64,000 bases of DNA from Sarocladium kiliense (lineage: Eukaryota; Ascomycota; Sordariomycetes; Hypocreales; Sarocladiaceae). The notes beneath the pieces are model-generated. The model was given only the letters and a program-made list of their open reading frames with translations, was not told the DNA's origin and did no database searches. The DNA lies in contig JAUZTG010000016.1 in the NCBI GenBank assembly GCA_030734395.1, forward strand, positions 434,001 to 498,000, read 5' to 3'. The position numbers were made by a program, and so were the translations under genes. This document shows, piece by piece, positions 8,033 to 20,026 of the stretch (position 1 is the first letter of the stretch; every line of letters begins with the position of its first letter).

Positions 8033-11000
8033 TTACTTCAGCCCGAAGCCTTCGCTTTCATGGACGGCCCTCCATAGCATCGCCTCTAGCTTCTCCTTCG
8101 TCTCATACTTGAACAGTGATATCGAGTTAAAGCAAGTTCTCGCAATAGGGAATCTCTCGGTTTCGTCTCCAAGACATGAAACTCGGATCGAAAGCGTTGA
8201 CGCGCCAATCGCTGGGATTCTGTCACTTCCTGTGATAAAGGACAGCAGACTCCTCTGCTCAGCTGGTGGAGCCCGCTCGAACGTATTCCAGAACCATTGC
8301 ACAACAGGCTCAGACTCATCAGGTTTTGGCGTTCCCCAATTGTCGTACGTAGCCACCGCTCGCAACGATGGGATATCCAAGGGTTGGTCCGACCCGCGAA
8401 CCAAAAGTTCAATCTCCTCAGGTCTGAAGAGTGAAAATGCATTACCACCGCACACCGTGTAGAAGCCCCTCTTGAAAGGCTCGAATTGCCTCTTGACTGA
8501 TGTGTCTAACAAATAGAGCACATAAAGGTCAACATACTCACGCCTGTTGGCGTTCGTGACCGCTTTTCGTTCCCCACCGTAACATAGAGGTACATTCACC
8601 GTTGTACCATATTTGTCAACATCGATTGCAAAGTCCAGGCCGAATGTGGACTGAACATCGCCATCGAATTCAAGTAACTGCCTTAGCCCTCTGGCTAACC
8701 GAGGTCGATAGTCAGCTAGATCCTCCAGCGTGTACTTCATGGCGGGTCTCGGATGTGCGGAAGGACCCATGCCATGCGCAGGTGCTGACGCAAGGAGCTT
8801 CCTGAAAGCGAACGGAGGCAGTGCTACATCGAGGATCGTAGAATTGTAGATGGCGAGACCAATGACGACTCCCACCAAGAAGAACTGGTCTGTCGTCTCG
8901 AAGGAGTTGGGGTTGAAGTAGCAGAACTGAGACTCATCATCGTATATGAACAAACCTACGCCAATGTCAGTGTGTGTACATCGGCCCTCAAATCGATCGA
9001 ACTTACCGTGATCCGGATTAAACACTTCCCTGATGAGCATCAAGAACCACTCCTTGCGCAATCCACCGCCATCGATACCCTCCTCGCCTCGAAATGAAAT
9101 GCGAAGTGCTTTCTTGATGTCTTCGCTTCCGCTCCCGATGACTTCGCTGACAGCTTTGAGGCTATCATCGACTAGGCAGTCACGGCGTACGTCAAGCGAG
9201 AAGTACTGATTGACCGCTCGTCTGCTCATAATGCTGTCAAAGAACGCATCACGAGCTTTTGTCTGCATCTGCCGTCGAGCGTCATGCTCCAAGATCTCCG
9301 TCTTCGCGCGAATGCTCAGCAGGAAAGGGTATTGGCAAAAAGCAAACTTTCCCCGCCTATTTTCCCAGGCCTCAAAGTCGCCAACCAAGTCCGCAGAGTA
9401 GTCAATTATCGAGATATAAAAGTCGCTTGTCGGCAAGAGTTGCCCATTGGCGTGGATGCCATCCTTGGAATGTCCAGCAGGCAAGTCAACATGGCCCAGG
9501 GAGGCGGCATCGTCCGTCCGCTTAGAATGGGGCAGGTTGTTCGCGGCGAAGAACAAGGCTAGAACACGGGCAGCAGCCTTAATCTGCCAATCCTCAGTGT
9601 AGCAAGTCTTTTTTTCGTTCGGACCACTGTTCTTCTTGGGAGTCCTTGAGCCTCCGATTTCGTCATGCAAGTACGCACCCGATCGTCCAATTTGCATCTG
9701 CGGTATCAAGCCAGCTGTAATGTCCACCTTACTTTCCTGCTTCCGCGAATTGGAGCGTAGCATTCTGTACGTCAAGAAAGCTGAGACGAGGTCTTTGGTC
9801 CTGGTGAAACGACTTGTCTGACTTCTCGCAAGCCAAGAGATCATGGCGTCGTGGCATTCCGTTGATGAGTTGGATATCAGTCCTACAACACGTTTGATGA
9901 GACCCGAGTGCTGCCCCGAGAGTGTGCCGGTGGGTGATGGGCCACGGCCGCCACCATGCTCCCATCGCTCGCTGTACGAGTTGAAAGGATTTTGGAATAA
10001 GCCAGTGAAGGAGGAGACCTTCGAGTAGAGAAAAGGATTCTCCAGGATCACCAGCAGGAACCTCATCTCGCTCGGATGGCTCAGTGGGCGGCCTGGGCGC
10101 TTCAAAAGTAACTCGGTGGCCTTCATCAGATGTCTCTGAACGTGCTCCTGGGCATACAGAAGGTCGCTTTCCATGTTCCGAAGGTCACGTTCCGTCGGAG
10201 CAATGAATGTGGGTTCTTGTGAGAGCTCCTCGTAGACGATGAACCAGTCTTCGGCAGCATTGATCACACAGTGATACCACTTGGCGAGCTCCTCCCAGTT
10301 GAGGTGAGGGGAATGAGAGTGAGACGTAGTATGTGGTGACCCAAGAGAAGTTTGGCTTGTCGCAACGCTGGATCCATTGTTCCGGCTGAGCGTGGCCTCT
10401 GGTGGTGGTCCAGTCCACCAGGTCCCATTCTCGCCAACATCTCCGAGGAGTAAGAGCTTGGGATCAAGTTCGGGAACCATTGTCTCGCTTCCGCTGTAGC
10501 TGCGCGATCCGTTCCGAGTTGCTTGGGACTGCGCAAGTGGTTCACGCGAAGGGACTGGTTTCCTTCTAATGGTCTCAACGCTGGGCTTCGGGGCAGGTGA
10601 TGGTTGTGAACGCCTGCTTGGGAAGGCCGAGTTGACACAGTCAAACGAACCAAAGCAAGTCGCAACGTAATCTTCCAGGGGTTTGAAAATCCTCTTCGCA
10701 TCCTCACCAAAGCTCCTAGATCTTTGGCGTGGGCCATATCGAGAATTGTAATCTGGTGGAGGAGGTTGTAATGACGGCCGCTCTCCTTGGGGGTTAGACA
10801 GTTTGCGCTGCGGCACCAAATCTTGTCGCACCGGCCTACGATGAACTCCAGATGTTTCGTCACGGTAGTTTGGAGGAGGTACTGCATGACCTTCCGGCCG
10901 GGCCGGTGACCTCGAAGCCGGGCGAGCCGGCATGGAAGGGGGTGTTCGAGATGATGAGGCACCAGGTGGATGTGGTTGCCCATCACTATTCGCACGGAGA

Positions 11001-11684
11001 AGAGGGTCTGGTAGAAGGCGTCGGCAGAGGTGGGTTCGGATAGACTGTCGTGTAAGGCGCTTCGTGTGATCGAGTGTCAAGGATGGGATCGCTGTAAAGT
11101 CGTTAGCAGCTGCCTTTGCACTTGGGCGTTTTGGAGAAAGCATGCCACTTACATGATGGGTTGCTCGGTGGTAATGGAGCGACGAGATCATTGACTGTAG
11201 CGCAAAGAGTGCACTTGAACACTGTGAGATCCTGCGGCCACCTCATAGTCCCTCCACATGTCATGCAGGTACCAGCCCTCATGTCCCTTGGTCCTCCAGC
11301 TGACCCTCTCCTCTGTACTATGGCACTTTGTCGCCTCATCCCGCCAGGACCGTCGTCATCACTCCTCTCCAAATTATGCGACCCTACGTCGTTCGAGCCT
11401 CGCCTGGATCCGTGGGTACTGCTGTGACCTGCGAAAGGATTTGGAAAAGGATGGCTCATGGATCGGTTATGGGGAGGACGCTTGGTACGAGATCGGCCAG
11501 AAGGGTGGACGTCCTCGTCGGATGAGCTCGAGTCGGCATCGAAGCTGGGGTTGGAAACGTCGAAGATGCGAGGCAAGCCGGCGGAGGTGTCAAGGCTGGT
11601 GGTGTGAAGACGAGTGACGAGGTCGCCCGAGGCGGACTGGGTCCCGCGACGATGGCCGCGCTGGCCCCAGAGCGGCATGGTCAA
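8033..11684 (-). CDS. HECT-type E3 ubiquitin ligase, HUL4-like
   Basis: Three exons: 11153-11684, 9007-11091 and 8033-8955 (1179 aa). The N-terminal ~300 residues are Ser/Pro/Arg-rich and disordered, apart from a two-CxxC zinc module (CMTCGG...CTLC) at ~140-165, as in HUL4-family ligases. The HECT domain fills roughly the last 360 residues. Typical motifs are IDGGGLRKEW, FNPNSFETTDQFFLVG and TVCGGNAFSLFRPEE; the catalytic Cys lies in ARTCFN, about 33 residues from the end. The enzyme accepts ubiquitin from an E2 on this Cys and passes it to substrates. The second intron (8956-9006, 51 nt) is in frame and stop-free, so a naive reading gives a 17-residue insertion. Start at 11684, or ATG at 11678. 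A nuclear role, as for yeast Hul4, is inference. Confidence 0.92.
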
Positions 11685-12641
11685 TGGAGGGGAGGGGAGG
11701 GAGGATCGCTGCTGCCCCCAACAGAGGAGCTTCGGATGGAAAGAAACTTGACTCTATGCCAGGCAAGAGGGATGGAAAGACTTTTCAATAATCTGAACGA
11801 GTGGAAGGCCGGACGCCCGATGATGGACGCTGGTGATGGGTCGTCGTCATCTAACGGGCATGAAAGCTGGAAGCCAAGCTCGGCAGCTGGAGCGTCGACA
11901 GGGGACCAGTCGGCAGTGGGATTAACGAGTGACGGTGACGCTCAGAAACGTCTGTCCGAGCAAGAGAGTGGAGGTTCAATCAGAGTCGATGATGAGAAAT
12001 GCCAAGTGGTAACGAGGGAAATCAAAAGGGGTGGTTGGATGGCAGTACAGTGCTTTGCTTTGCTGCTGTGCTAGCTGAGCTGTGCTTCTTGTGGCGTCAG
12101 GACAATAGCGCCCTGTGAAACCAGCCCAACAGACCATTTGGTGAGAACCAGGCACAGTACGCACAACGCCTGATGGTTGGCCTGGACAATTACTAGTTAG
12201 GTCCTTGTTAATAAGGTTCTGGCTTGCAGATAGCCAGAACGGCAACTCAAATTTGGTGGTAGAAGCGAGCGTCGTCGGTTGGCGGCACGTCTTGGAGGGA
12301 TGTTACGTCGAAGGAAGTGCACACGACGCGCGCCACGTCCCAAAGCAAAGCTGGGCGTCAAGGACCAATTCACGGATTTGGAGACGGATGGAGAATGGAC
12401 TGGTTGGAGCTGGGCGAAAGCTGGGCGGCGTTTCTTTTGCCGGTTACGGAGCACATGGGATTTGCGAGGGAAATTCGCTACCCTGCAATCATCCATTCTC
12501 CAGGACAGTGAGACAGCTACCTTTGCTGCCACTAACGAGTAGAGATCGATAATTATGATTCAGTGATCATATATGCTCTCTATTGTACTTTCTTCATAAG
12601 TAGTGTGGTCGCTATGCTGTTCATGTCCTGATGCCTGCGCC
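11685..12641. other. Intergenic, HECT gene upstream region
   Basis: 957 bp that must contain the HECT gene promoter and the 3' flank of the LEA-like gene. ORFs of up to ~155 codons cross it on both strands, but they have low-complexity or random composition. None was recognised. Confidence 0.55.
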
Positions 12642-13586
12642 TTACGCCAACCTGAGTGCCCTACGATCCCTGCCAGTTAACTCCACCATACTATCGATAT
12701 ATTGAATCGTCTGATTACACCACGACACTTCCTTCGTCCCTGTTCCCGAGAGTCTCAACTTCTTTGACTCACTCAGCTTCTCACCCTCTGTCAATTTGCC
12801 CTTCATGTCAACCGTGAATGTGCCCCTCAAAATCTGCAAAGGTGTGGACAGCCGAGCCACCACCTCTCCTTCAACCGTCCGGAGTTCAAACGTCGTCAAC
12901 CCATGGTCGATCTGCACCGGGCTTCGGTTGCGAAATCTCACTTTTATGACAATTTCTCCCTCCTCTTCCCCCTTGGCGACACCCTCTACTTCCGCCTTGA
13001 GCCCTCCCATTCCCCTCATAGGCACATCCATCCCATACCTGCAACTCGCGCTCAGTCCTAGTGCCCTGATCTGACAGTCCCCGTTATCTAAGCGAAATGA
13101 GGTCTCGTCGTCTGTGATGATGCTGCGCACATAGGCTCGGTACGTGGACATCTCGGACACCGCAACCTTCTGTTCCAAAATCAGCACCGTCGTACCCCAG
13201 GCGCTCGTGTGAATTTCGGGCAATCGCATGCGTCCGAATTTGGAGGAGTTGAAAAGCAGGTCAACTTCCATTGGGGCAATTGTGCTGCTGATGGGACCAG
13301 TGCCTGTGACGCGGCACTCGATGGAGATGCTGTATGTGCTACAGCGACACGTCAGCCATGAGATCCCACACCAGGGATCAAAACACGAGGCAACTTACTC
13401 TTTGGTAGCGTTACTAATGTTCACCGCAATCAACTCCAGACTCGACCTGTTCATCAAATACTGCACCGTGCCATCCATCCCCCCCGCCAGGGAACCCGAC
13501 AGCACACTCAACGTCCCACGTCCATGCACATTCCGGAGAAATTGGCCACTGAACTCCTGAAAGAGTCTTGAATCGCCAATCTGCAT
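12642..13586 (-). CDS. LEA-like / DUF3712-like beta-sandwich protein
   Basis: Exons 13399-13586 and 12642-13338, 294 aa, with one 60-nt intron (GTAAGT donor, CTGAC branch site). The body looks like a tandem of LEA-14/DUF3712-type beta domains. The first has LELIAVNISNATKD and CRVTGTGPISSTIAPMEVDL; then FGRMRLPEIHTSAWGTTVLI and a second repeat with VQIDHGLTTFELRTVEG. Proteins of this kind are widespread in filamentous fungi and their role is not established. I started it at 13586. An in-frame ATG at 13652 would add a hydrophobic stretch (FFSLFVFLFLLF) that could be a membrane anchor; the bases there are also a typical CT-rich leader, so this is open. Confidence 0.7.
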
Positions 13587-14265
13587 CGTGAAAAGAAGAA
13601 AAAGAAAAACAAACAGAGAGAAGAAGGGTTCGCAGACGTCATATACAGGCACCGCCGTCTAGCGTGCCTGTCTACTGGGATGCCACTTTTTGCTCAGCGG
13701 ATCTAGCCGAGAGTCGCGACTGTGTCTTAGTGGGCACTCGATGACGCTTTCATTCGCTGCGCCGAGTCTTGGGGAATTGCCGTATGTTGTCAAATGCTGG
13801 AATAGGCAAGCAGAGCGTGGAACCGTGATCTAGTTTGTTTGTCGGAATCTGGGGAACAATGGCCTTTATTGTAGATGCTTACTGTTGGGCTCCCATAGGT
13901 CGTGCCTCAGCTGGAAGGTGAGCTGTAAGGCTGACACCCATTGAGACCTTGACACTTACCGCTCGGACTCGCATTACGTCGCCTTTCCACTCGAATTGAG
14001 GCGTCTCACTGGTCTTGGGCCAGCTCAACACAGTCAGATCAACTTCCCACGGCGGAAGCCAGCGTGTGATTGGTCAACCTCAATTTAGGGATCAGCCATG
14101 ACACAAATGACAAGCGCGTCTAATTGCTGACCCAATCGCGAACATAGGCTCAATGATTTGCCAAATTGATCTATTTTGACCCAATACGGCTACAAGACCT
14201 GACCATTGAAAGAGTCCCCCCTATAATCCCGAAAGCTAACACTGCATAGCCCTTTTACCAGGTAC
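13587..14265. other. Intergenic, LEA-like gene upstream region
   Basis: 679 bp holding the promoter of the LEA-like gene and the 3' flank of the arabinitol dehydrogenase gene. No ORF or repeat of note. Confidence 0.55.
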
Positions 14266-15925
14266 CTAGTCAAACACGATAGCAGCCTTGATAGCACTCT
14301 TGTTCTTGATGGACTCGAGAGCTTCGCCGTACTGCTCGAGCTTGAAGGTCTTGTTGACGATGCCCTTAGTCTTGACCTTGCCAGAGTCGAGGTAGTCGAT
14401 AGTGGCAGCTGCATCGATGTTAATCAGCCAAATCCAGCCCTTGTAGTGCAAGGGGGCAGAAACTTACGGAACATGTAAGTCTCGGAGAAAGAGCCGAGAA
14501 TGGTGATCTCGTCACCGAAGATCTTGCTTGGGGGCCATGAGACACGGTCGGCGCTGGCGTAAACACTAGGATGGACCATGTCAGCATAAGAGCACAGCGA
14601 AACATGGGGGAGATCCTGTTCGGTACTGACCCGTAGACAACAAGGGTTCCGCCACGGCGGACATAGTTGATAGCGTCCTCAAGGATCTTGACAGAGCCGG
14701 TAGCCTCAACAACTGCTTGAATTAGCACAAGTTGATCACTGACTGGCGCAATGGAAACATACCAATGTCGAAACCGTGAGGATTGTCCTGCTTGAGCTGG
14801 TTGAATTGAGCGGCAGGGTCGGACCGGGAGAGCTCGACGTAGTGGTCACCAGCCTCGAGGCTCTTGGCGAGGTCCATCTTTAGACCGCCGGGGGCGGCGA
14901 TGGTGACCTTACAACCACCATTCTGGCGCATCAGCTGGGCAAGCATCTATTCCATAACAATCAGCGACTAAGCTCTCAGAGAGATCAACTCGCCCTTGAA
15001 ATGGATCAACTCACAAGACCAGTGGGGCCAGCTCCGAACATGAGGACGTGTGAGCCAAGCTTGGGGCGGATCTTATCAAGACCGTGGCAGGCGCAGGACG
15101 CGGGCTCGAGAAGAGTGGCATCGGCCCAGTCAAGGTTCTCGATTTTGAAGACCTTGCCGGCAGGGTAGGCGCAGTACTCAGCGAAGCCACCGTTGATGGT
15201 GACACCGTGGAAGTTGGCCTACAAGATCTGTGTAAGTCGAGGAAGGATGGAAACATCAGGATCGGATCATCGTACGTTCTCACACATGAGGAGCTCACCG
15301 CGACGGCAGTAGAAGCACTGCTCGCAGAACTCACTGTTGTCGGCAGCAACACGGTCGCCAACCTTGAAGCCCTGGGCTTTCTGTTTCTGGTCAGTATTTC
15401 GATGATGAGCGGCATTGTCTGGAATTGACTTACAGGACCAACAGCTGCAACGACACCCACGGTCTCGTGGCCAGGGACAAGAGGGAACTTGGTCAGGAAC
15501 TCGCCCTCATAGATATGCTGAATTATATACGCGTGAGCCACTGTTATCCAATAATTGGCTCAAGGCTATATCTCAACTTACAAGGTCTGTAGTTTGTGTA
15601 AGTTGAGTGTTACATCAGACTGAGGAGTCATGGAACTTACCAGTGCCACAGACACCACATGCCTTTACCTTAATCAGGACATCGTGGTCGCGCATCTCTG
15701 GGAGAGGAATAGTCACGACCTCCCAGTCCTCGGGCTTGTTCAGCCTGTATGCGATTCGAGTCAGCTATGCCACTATATTCTCGAGCCGATCGACGGGGTA
15801 GTGGGGGATCCATTGGCCATGCAAGGCACGAGGACCCTGATGGCGTGTGGATGTCAGGGCAAGGCATGTATAAGACTGTTTGTCGCGCACCTGATGGCCT
15901 TCATTTCCTTAGGAAGGTTCTCCAT
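14266..15925 (-). CDS. Zinc-dependent D-arabinitol dehydrogenase (ARD1 type)
   Basis: Medium-chain, zinc-dependent polyol dehydrogenase, closest by motif to fungal D-arabinitol dehydrogenases that interconvert D-arabinitol and a ketopentose with NAD(P). Ten exons: 15891-15925, 15641-15744, 15582-15586, 15434-15517, 15276-15380, 15015-15218, 14763-14946, 14631-14712, 14468-14565 and 14266-14408 (347 aa). Catalytic-zinc motifs are ACGVCGTDLH and GHE; the structural-zinc cysteines are in CEQCFYCRRGELLMC; the nucleotide-binding motif is GAGPTGL. The third exon is only 5 nt but supplies the invariant Asp-Leu of GTDLH. The N-terminus MENLPKEMKAIR and C-terminus AIKAAIVFD are family-typical. Substrate is inferred; another sugar alcohol is possible. 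Confidence 0.92.
15582..15586 (-). other. 5-nt microexon of the arabinitol dehydrogenase gene
   Basis: Sequence ACCTT on the minus strand, preceded by ...CTACAG and followed by GTAAGT. With the flanking exon ends (CACTG before, CATATC after) it encodes the Asp-Leu of the conserved GTDLH segment. Skipping it would shift the frame. Confidence 0.9.
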
Positions 15926-18209
15926 TTTGTCTTGAATCTTGATTCAACGCTACACCAGCAACAAGTCAGTGATTATTCGAAAGGTCTGTGTGATTCCCGG
16001 TTACCGGCTAGACGTCGGCATTCGGTATCACGAGCCAATGAACACGACATACCTCGCACACTGAGTAAGTTCCTTGAAACGGGTTGAGATAATTGACACA
16101 GGATAATACAGAGCGGGGAAGAAGAGGGTATGAATGGAGAAATCAGACTCAGATGTGGATGCAGGCAGGACGTTTTAAGGGGGAGCTTGGGAGGAGTCAA
16201 AGGAGCTTCACCGACAGACGGACGAAAACAAGAGCTTGCCCGCAGCAGGCCGAGGAGGGGAGGGAGGCAGCATTGCCACGACATACAGCATCATACCTCC
16301 ACCGCGGACACTTCGCGAGGCCCACTCGCGTCTGGCAACGCCTCATCCCCGAGGTAAGAATGCTGCTGTTGTCCGGACCAGGGGGTGGAAGCTGAGGTGA
16401 CGGACCCGCCGCCAAAGCGGGCAACAAGAAGCAGAGACGCTACTTGAGACGGCGGCCTGGAACCCCATGATGGCGTGGGATCTTGGTTTGGGATGCTGGC
16501 ACGCCTCTGTTGGTGTTTACATGGGCAAGCCTTGGGCGGTGCGGTGGCAAGAGAGCTGTTGTTGAGCTCGCAGCAGGTGAGCGAGATACCGAGGGCAGAG
16601 ACGTCACAGCCGAGCAAACGAGATTCACAAGGAGCACATGCCGACTGCGCTCGTCTGGATCACCATGTTACTACAGAATTACCCCTCTACCCAGGTCAAG
16701 GACTGCCTGTGCCTTTTCCCCAACAGCCAGCTGCGCACCCCCCAAAAGTCTACGCCTACACCTCAACTTGAAGATGAAGGGAAAAGAAAAAAGCCAATTT
16801 CAATACCACCACCCTCATCTCACTTTTTCACAGAAACACATGACTAACAAACCAGATTTGCGATCCCTGGCTCGCGGTCAAATGTCAAGCTCACCCAGCG
16901 CGGGGGCCCTGGCCTGGACGTGGGGGAGGGGCAGGCGATCAGCTCTAAAAGTGGCCTGTGCTTGGGCCTTGAGCGAGGAAGAGGAAGAGGCGGTGGGACG
17001 AGGAGATGCTTGTTCCTCGACCCCAACAAGACTAACACCTACCACCTTAGTTAGCATCGTTGCCTGGCGCATCCCTTGGAATTGGTGGCCAAGGTCCAAG
17101 GTAGGATTGCTCGTTTGGCTGGTCTCGAACCAGTGGACCCGAGTCGGCATGTCCTAGCTCTGATCCTGGTGTCCTCTTGTGAAGGAATTGGAGGGTGATA
17201 GTGAGGATTAGGATAGTAGCTTAGGTAGTCTAGCAGTCACGCCGGTTTCTTTTCACCGATGGCCCGAACACTTCGTACAAAGAGATAGAGCGTATTATGT
17301 GACCAGAATGATTCTCCCATTGATTTACGTGGGAACCTTCACAAGTTCCCAGGTTGATCTCGGTTGATCTCTACACCGTTTTGACTCAGTCCCTTGCAGA
17401 CATTGTGTGTCGTTGGTCTGCGGCTCTGGCCAGCCACACGCATCCTCTTGCATCCAGACACCGCTCTTTAAGGGAATGCCATGTGACACAGTGCATTGAA
17501 GCAGCCAAGGATCATTTGCCCAAAGTGTCACCTTGCAGATAGAGATCTCACATTGCTGCTTGATGGCTTGGGTTGCTCACTAAAGGGCTGTGTCAGAATG
17601 GTTGAGTGTGCCCAAGGGTATTCTTCTCGATACAGGTAGCACAGCATCCAGACAAGCCTACCACATATCTGTATTTGTCAAGAGCCTGCACTGACGGCAA
17701 CATAAGAGGAGTCGGGGTCCTGATACGACCTTGTCACATCGAGGCTGATGAAGCCCGGTGAACAGCTCCAGCTGGAGTCCTTGCTCGTTGAAAAACAGAC
17801 CAACTGACGAACGACGAGACGAGACGTGGTAGACCGACATTTACAAGAGAGATCAACTATAGCTAGGGAGAACGAGGTGAGCTTGACTGGTATTCACAGC
17901 AACACATCGCTCGTACCCTTGTGCACCAATTGGAGCCGGCGAACGACCTTCCACTACGTCACGAACTCGAATCGTTCACTCTCGCGATCTGATGCTCGAC
18001 GGCTGTAATTGACCCTGATGCAAATAAAATTTCCGAGGATCTAACCTCCAAACTCCCACGTAAGGCCCCTGCGGAATTTTGACCTCATGTACGACCTCAT
18101 ATGGCGAGTAGACATTCCCTCTCCAATTTTAGAGTACATGCCGGTGCCTTTCTTTCGCCATGCGTTCTCGAGATGTTGTGGTGAAACCAAAGAAAAACCC
18201 TAGTCCCAT
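15926..18209. other. 2.3-kb stretch without a recognisable gene
   Basis: It lies between the 5' end of the arabinitol dehydrogenase gene and the 3' end of the S10 gene, both on the minus strand, so it should include the dehydrogenase promoter. ORFs up to 224 codons occur on the plus strand, but their composition is irregular and I recognise none. No long repeats or transposon ends seen. A short tRNA-like T-arm near 17118-17135 was rejected. Confidence 0.5.
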
Positions 18210-18885
18210 TTACGAAGGGGGAGCGCCACGGCCACGGCCGAAACCGCCACGGCTGCAAGAGATTGTTAGTATTGGGGCATCTTCAGCAATTGTTCCAAAA
18301 TCAAGGGGCATCTTACAACTGAGGAGCGTACTCGCCCGGAGCACCACCCTCCTTGCCCTCGCCAGCATCCCGTCTCCGGTATCCACCCTCACGGTCACCA
18401 CGGTCGCCGCCACGACCACGGCCACCAAATGGCCGCCTCTCACGCTCGCCCTCGCCGAGCATGCCACGCGGGGGAGCGTGGGAGCGCTGCTGCTTGATGT
18501 GCGTCGCGGGAACAATCTCGGCGGGGAGGTGCAGCCACTCGCGGAGGTAGTCGAGACCCTCGGGGGTCAGGGTGTAGTAGTAGTATTGCCAGGAGAACTG
18601 GGTCTTGACATAGCCGCGGGAGGTGAGAGACTGGCAAGCCTTGATGACAAAGAGGTTCTTGGTGTCGATGTCGGGGTGCTTGGGGAGGTTGAAGTCCTTC
18701 TGCGCGACGAGCACGCCCTCACGGAAGAGGTACTATATGAAGCGGGACAGTCAGTCTCAAAGTTCTTGATCTTTTTTCTTCGGGCAGTGCGGCCAGCGCA
18801 TTTGTCGAAATAAAAATGTCGCTCGGTCTCGTGGATGGCTATTTACCTCGTGGATCTTCTTGCGGTCGGCCTTGGGAATCAGCAT
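18210..18885 (-). CDS. RPS10: 40S ribosomal protein S10 (eS10)
   Basis: Component of the small cytosolic ribosomal subunit. Exons 18847-18885, 18317-18732 and 18210-18252 give 165 aa. The protein opens MLIPKADRKKIHE-YLFREGVLV, continues with the winged-helix core (KNLFVIKACQSLTSRGYVK, then QYYYYTLTPEGLDYLREWLH), and ends in an Arg/Gly-rich tail. The last intron splits the RG tail: exon 2 ends PQ-F and exon 3 adds RGGFGRGRGAPPS. Both introns have standard donors (GTAAAT, GTAAGA), and the second has an ACTAAC branch site. The upstream 286 bp is shared with the divergent SDE2 gene. Confidence 0.97.
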
Positions 18886-19171
18886 CGTGGCGGTTGTTGC
18901 GAGTCGGCTTGGTCGATGATGAGAAGGCTTCGTTTCCAGACGTGGACTTGGAATAATTTGTGTGGGTGTCGAATTCAACCCTACCATTTCAGCCACATTG
19001 AGCCACATCACGTGCATTGACTAAGGCTGTTGTGGCGCTCGTGGTGGGTCCCTGTGCGAGGCCCGCTTCTGACCAGAGTCATGTAGTGGCGCAAGGCAGG
19101 ACGCCTGGTTCATGGTTCATCTGGTTCCTCTTCATCCCGAGCGGACTTGGAAACTTCACCAAGAGACTGCG
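18886..19171. promoter_or_regulatory. Divergent promoter, RPS10 / SDE2
   Basis: 286 bp between start codons. It contains a CACGTG core at 19009-19014, a binding site type for Cbf1/USF-like bHLH factors. Confidence 0.65.
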
Positions 19172-20026
19172 ATGGCGCCGACGAATCTCAACGTGCTGGT
19201 CACCAGCTTTGCAGGCCTCGGTCTGCCTCCGACCCTCGTTCTTCCTGCCTCGCGATCAACAACCATCACAGACCTTCGCGAGCGCATCGAAGAAAGGCTT
19301 CCTGACACCGACGCACGCCTTATCCTCACTACCGTCTCAAACAAAGAACTGCCCTTACGATCCGACGATACACTCTCAAAATACCTATCATCCGCAAATG
19401 ATGACTTTCTCTCCCTTCGTCTTGCCGTTCCCTTGTGTGGTGGCAAAGGTGGCTTCGGATCCCAGCTTCGTGCTGCAGGCGGTCGCATGTCATCGCGCAA
19501 GAAAAAGAACCAAGAAGATCATGGATCCAGTCGAAACTTGGACGGACGCCGCCTGCGCACAGTGAACGAGGCCAAAGCGCTGGCTGAGTATCTTGCCATC
19601 AAACCCGAGATGGACAAGAAGGAGAAGGAGAGGCGCCGTGAACGCTGGGAACAGATTGTGCAGGCTTCAGAGGAAAAAGAGGCTGAAATAAAATCTGGAG
19701 GCAAGGGGAGGCTAGATGGAAGATGGGTGGAGGACAAGGAGGAAAGCAACGAACGGACTCGAGATGCCGTACTCGCTGCGATGAAGGCGGGCAACTACAA
19801 AGACAACCTTCTAGGCACCTCACACGGCTCATCGTCATCCGCACAAAGCCATGGTCGATCTGGATCTGAGGACGAAGAAAAGGTCAGCTCCAAGGAGTCG
19901 ACACCGCCCTCAGACGGAGACAAGAAGGGCAAGGGTCCTGCAGTTGCCCCGCCAAAAGCAGCAGCGAAAGGTTTCTTCGGCTTTGACGAGGATGATGAGT
20001 TTATGAGCTCCGATGAGGAAGCTTAA
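19172..20026 (+). CDS. SDE2: SDE2, ubiquitin-fold splicing and genome-stability factor
   Basis: 284 aa, single exon. Residues ~1-90 form the divergent ubiquitin-like domain and end in the processing site GG|KGG (residues 90-94), followed by FGSQLRAAGGRMSSRKKK. In the family, a deubiquitinase cuts after the Gly-Gly pair. The Lys-starting C-terminal part then joins the spliceosome and promotes excision of particular introns; loss also affects silencing and telomeres. The middle is a charged coiled coil (KPEMDKKEKERRRERWEQ) and the tail is acidic (DEDDEFMSSDEEA). I chose the ATG at 19172 because it starts just before the domain; the frame is open upstream to 19112. Recognition by the cleavage motif and domain order is firm. 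Confidence 0.95.
   Translation: MAPTNLNVLVTSFAGLGLPPTLVLPASRSTTITDLRERIEERLPDTDARLILTTVSNKELPLRSDDTLSKYLSSANDDFLSLRLAVPLCGGKGGFGSQLRAAGGRMSSRKKKNQEDHGSSRNLDGRRLRTVNEAKALAEYLAIKPEMDKKEKERRRERWEQIVQASEEKEAEIKSGGKGRLDGRWVEDKEESNERTRDAVLAAMKAGNYKDNLLGTSHGSSSSAQSHGRSGSEDEEKVSSKESTPPSDGDKKGKGPAVAPPKAAAKGFFGFDEDDEFMSSDEEA

Noticed and set aside
12205..12552. Overlapping plus-strand ORFs of 64-115 codons
   Set aside because: Three frames are open at once over the same bases, which points to stop-poor sequence rather than coding.
17105..17150. tRNA-like T-arm (minus strand, CTGGTTCGAGACCAG)
   Set aside because: Only four base pairs close the arm. I found no matching acceptor stem, D-arm or anticodon arm at the right distance.
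16483..17157. 224-codon plus-strand ORF in the gene-free stretch
   Set aside because: Irregular composition, no motif, and several alternative frames are equally open.
18160..18813. 217-codon plus-strand ORF opposite RPS10
   Set aside because: It runs across the true exons and introns of S10 in antisense and has repetitive composition.
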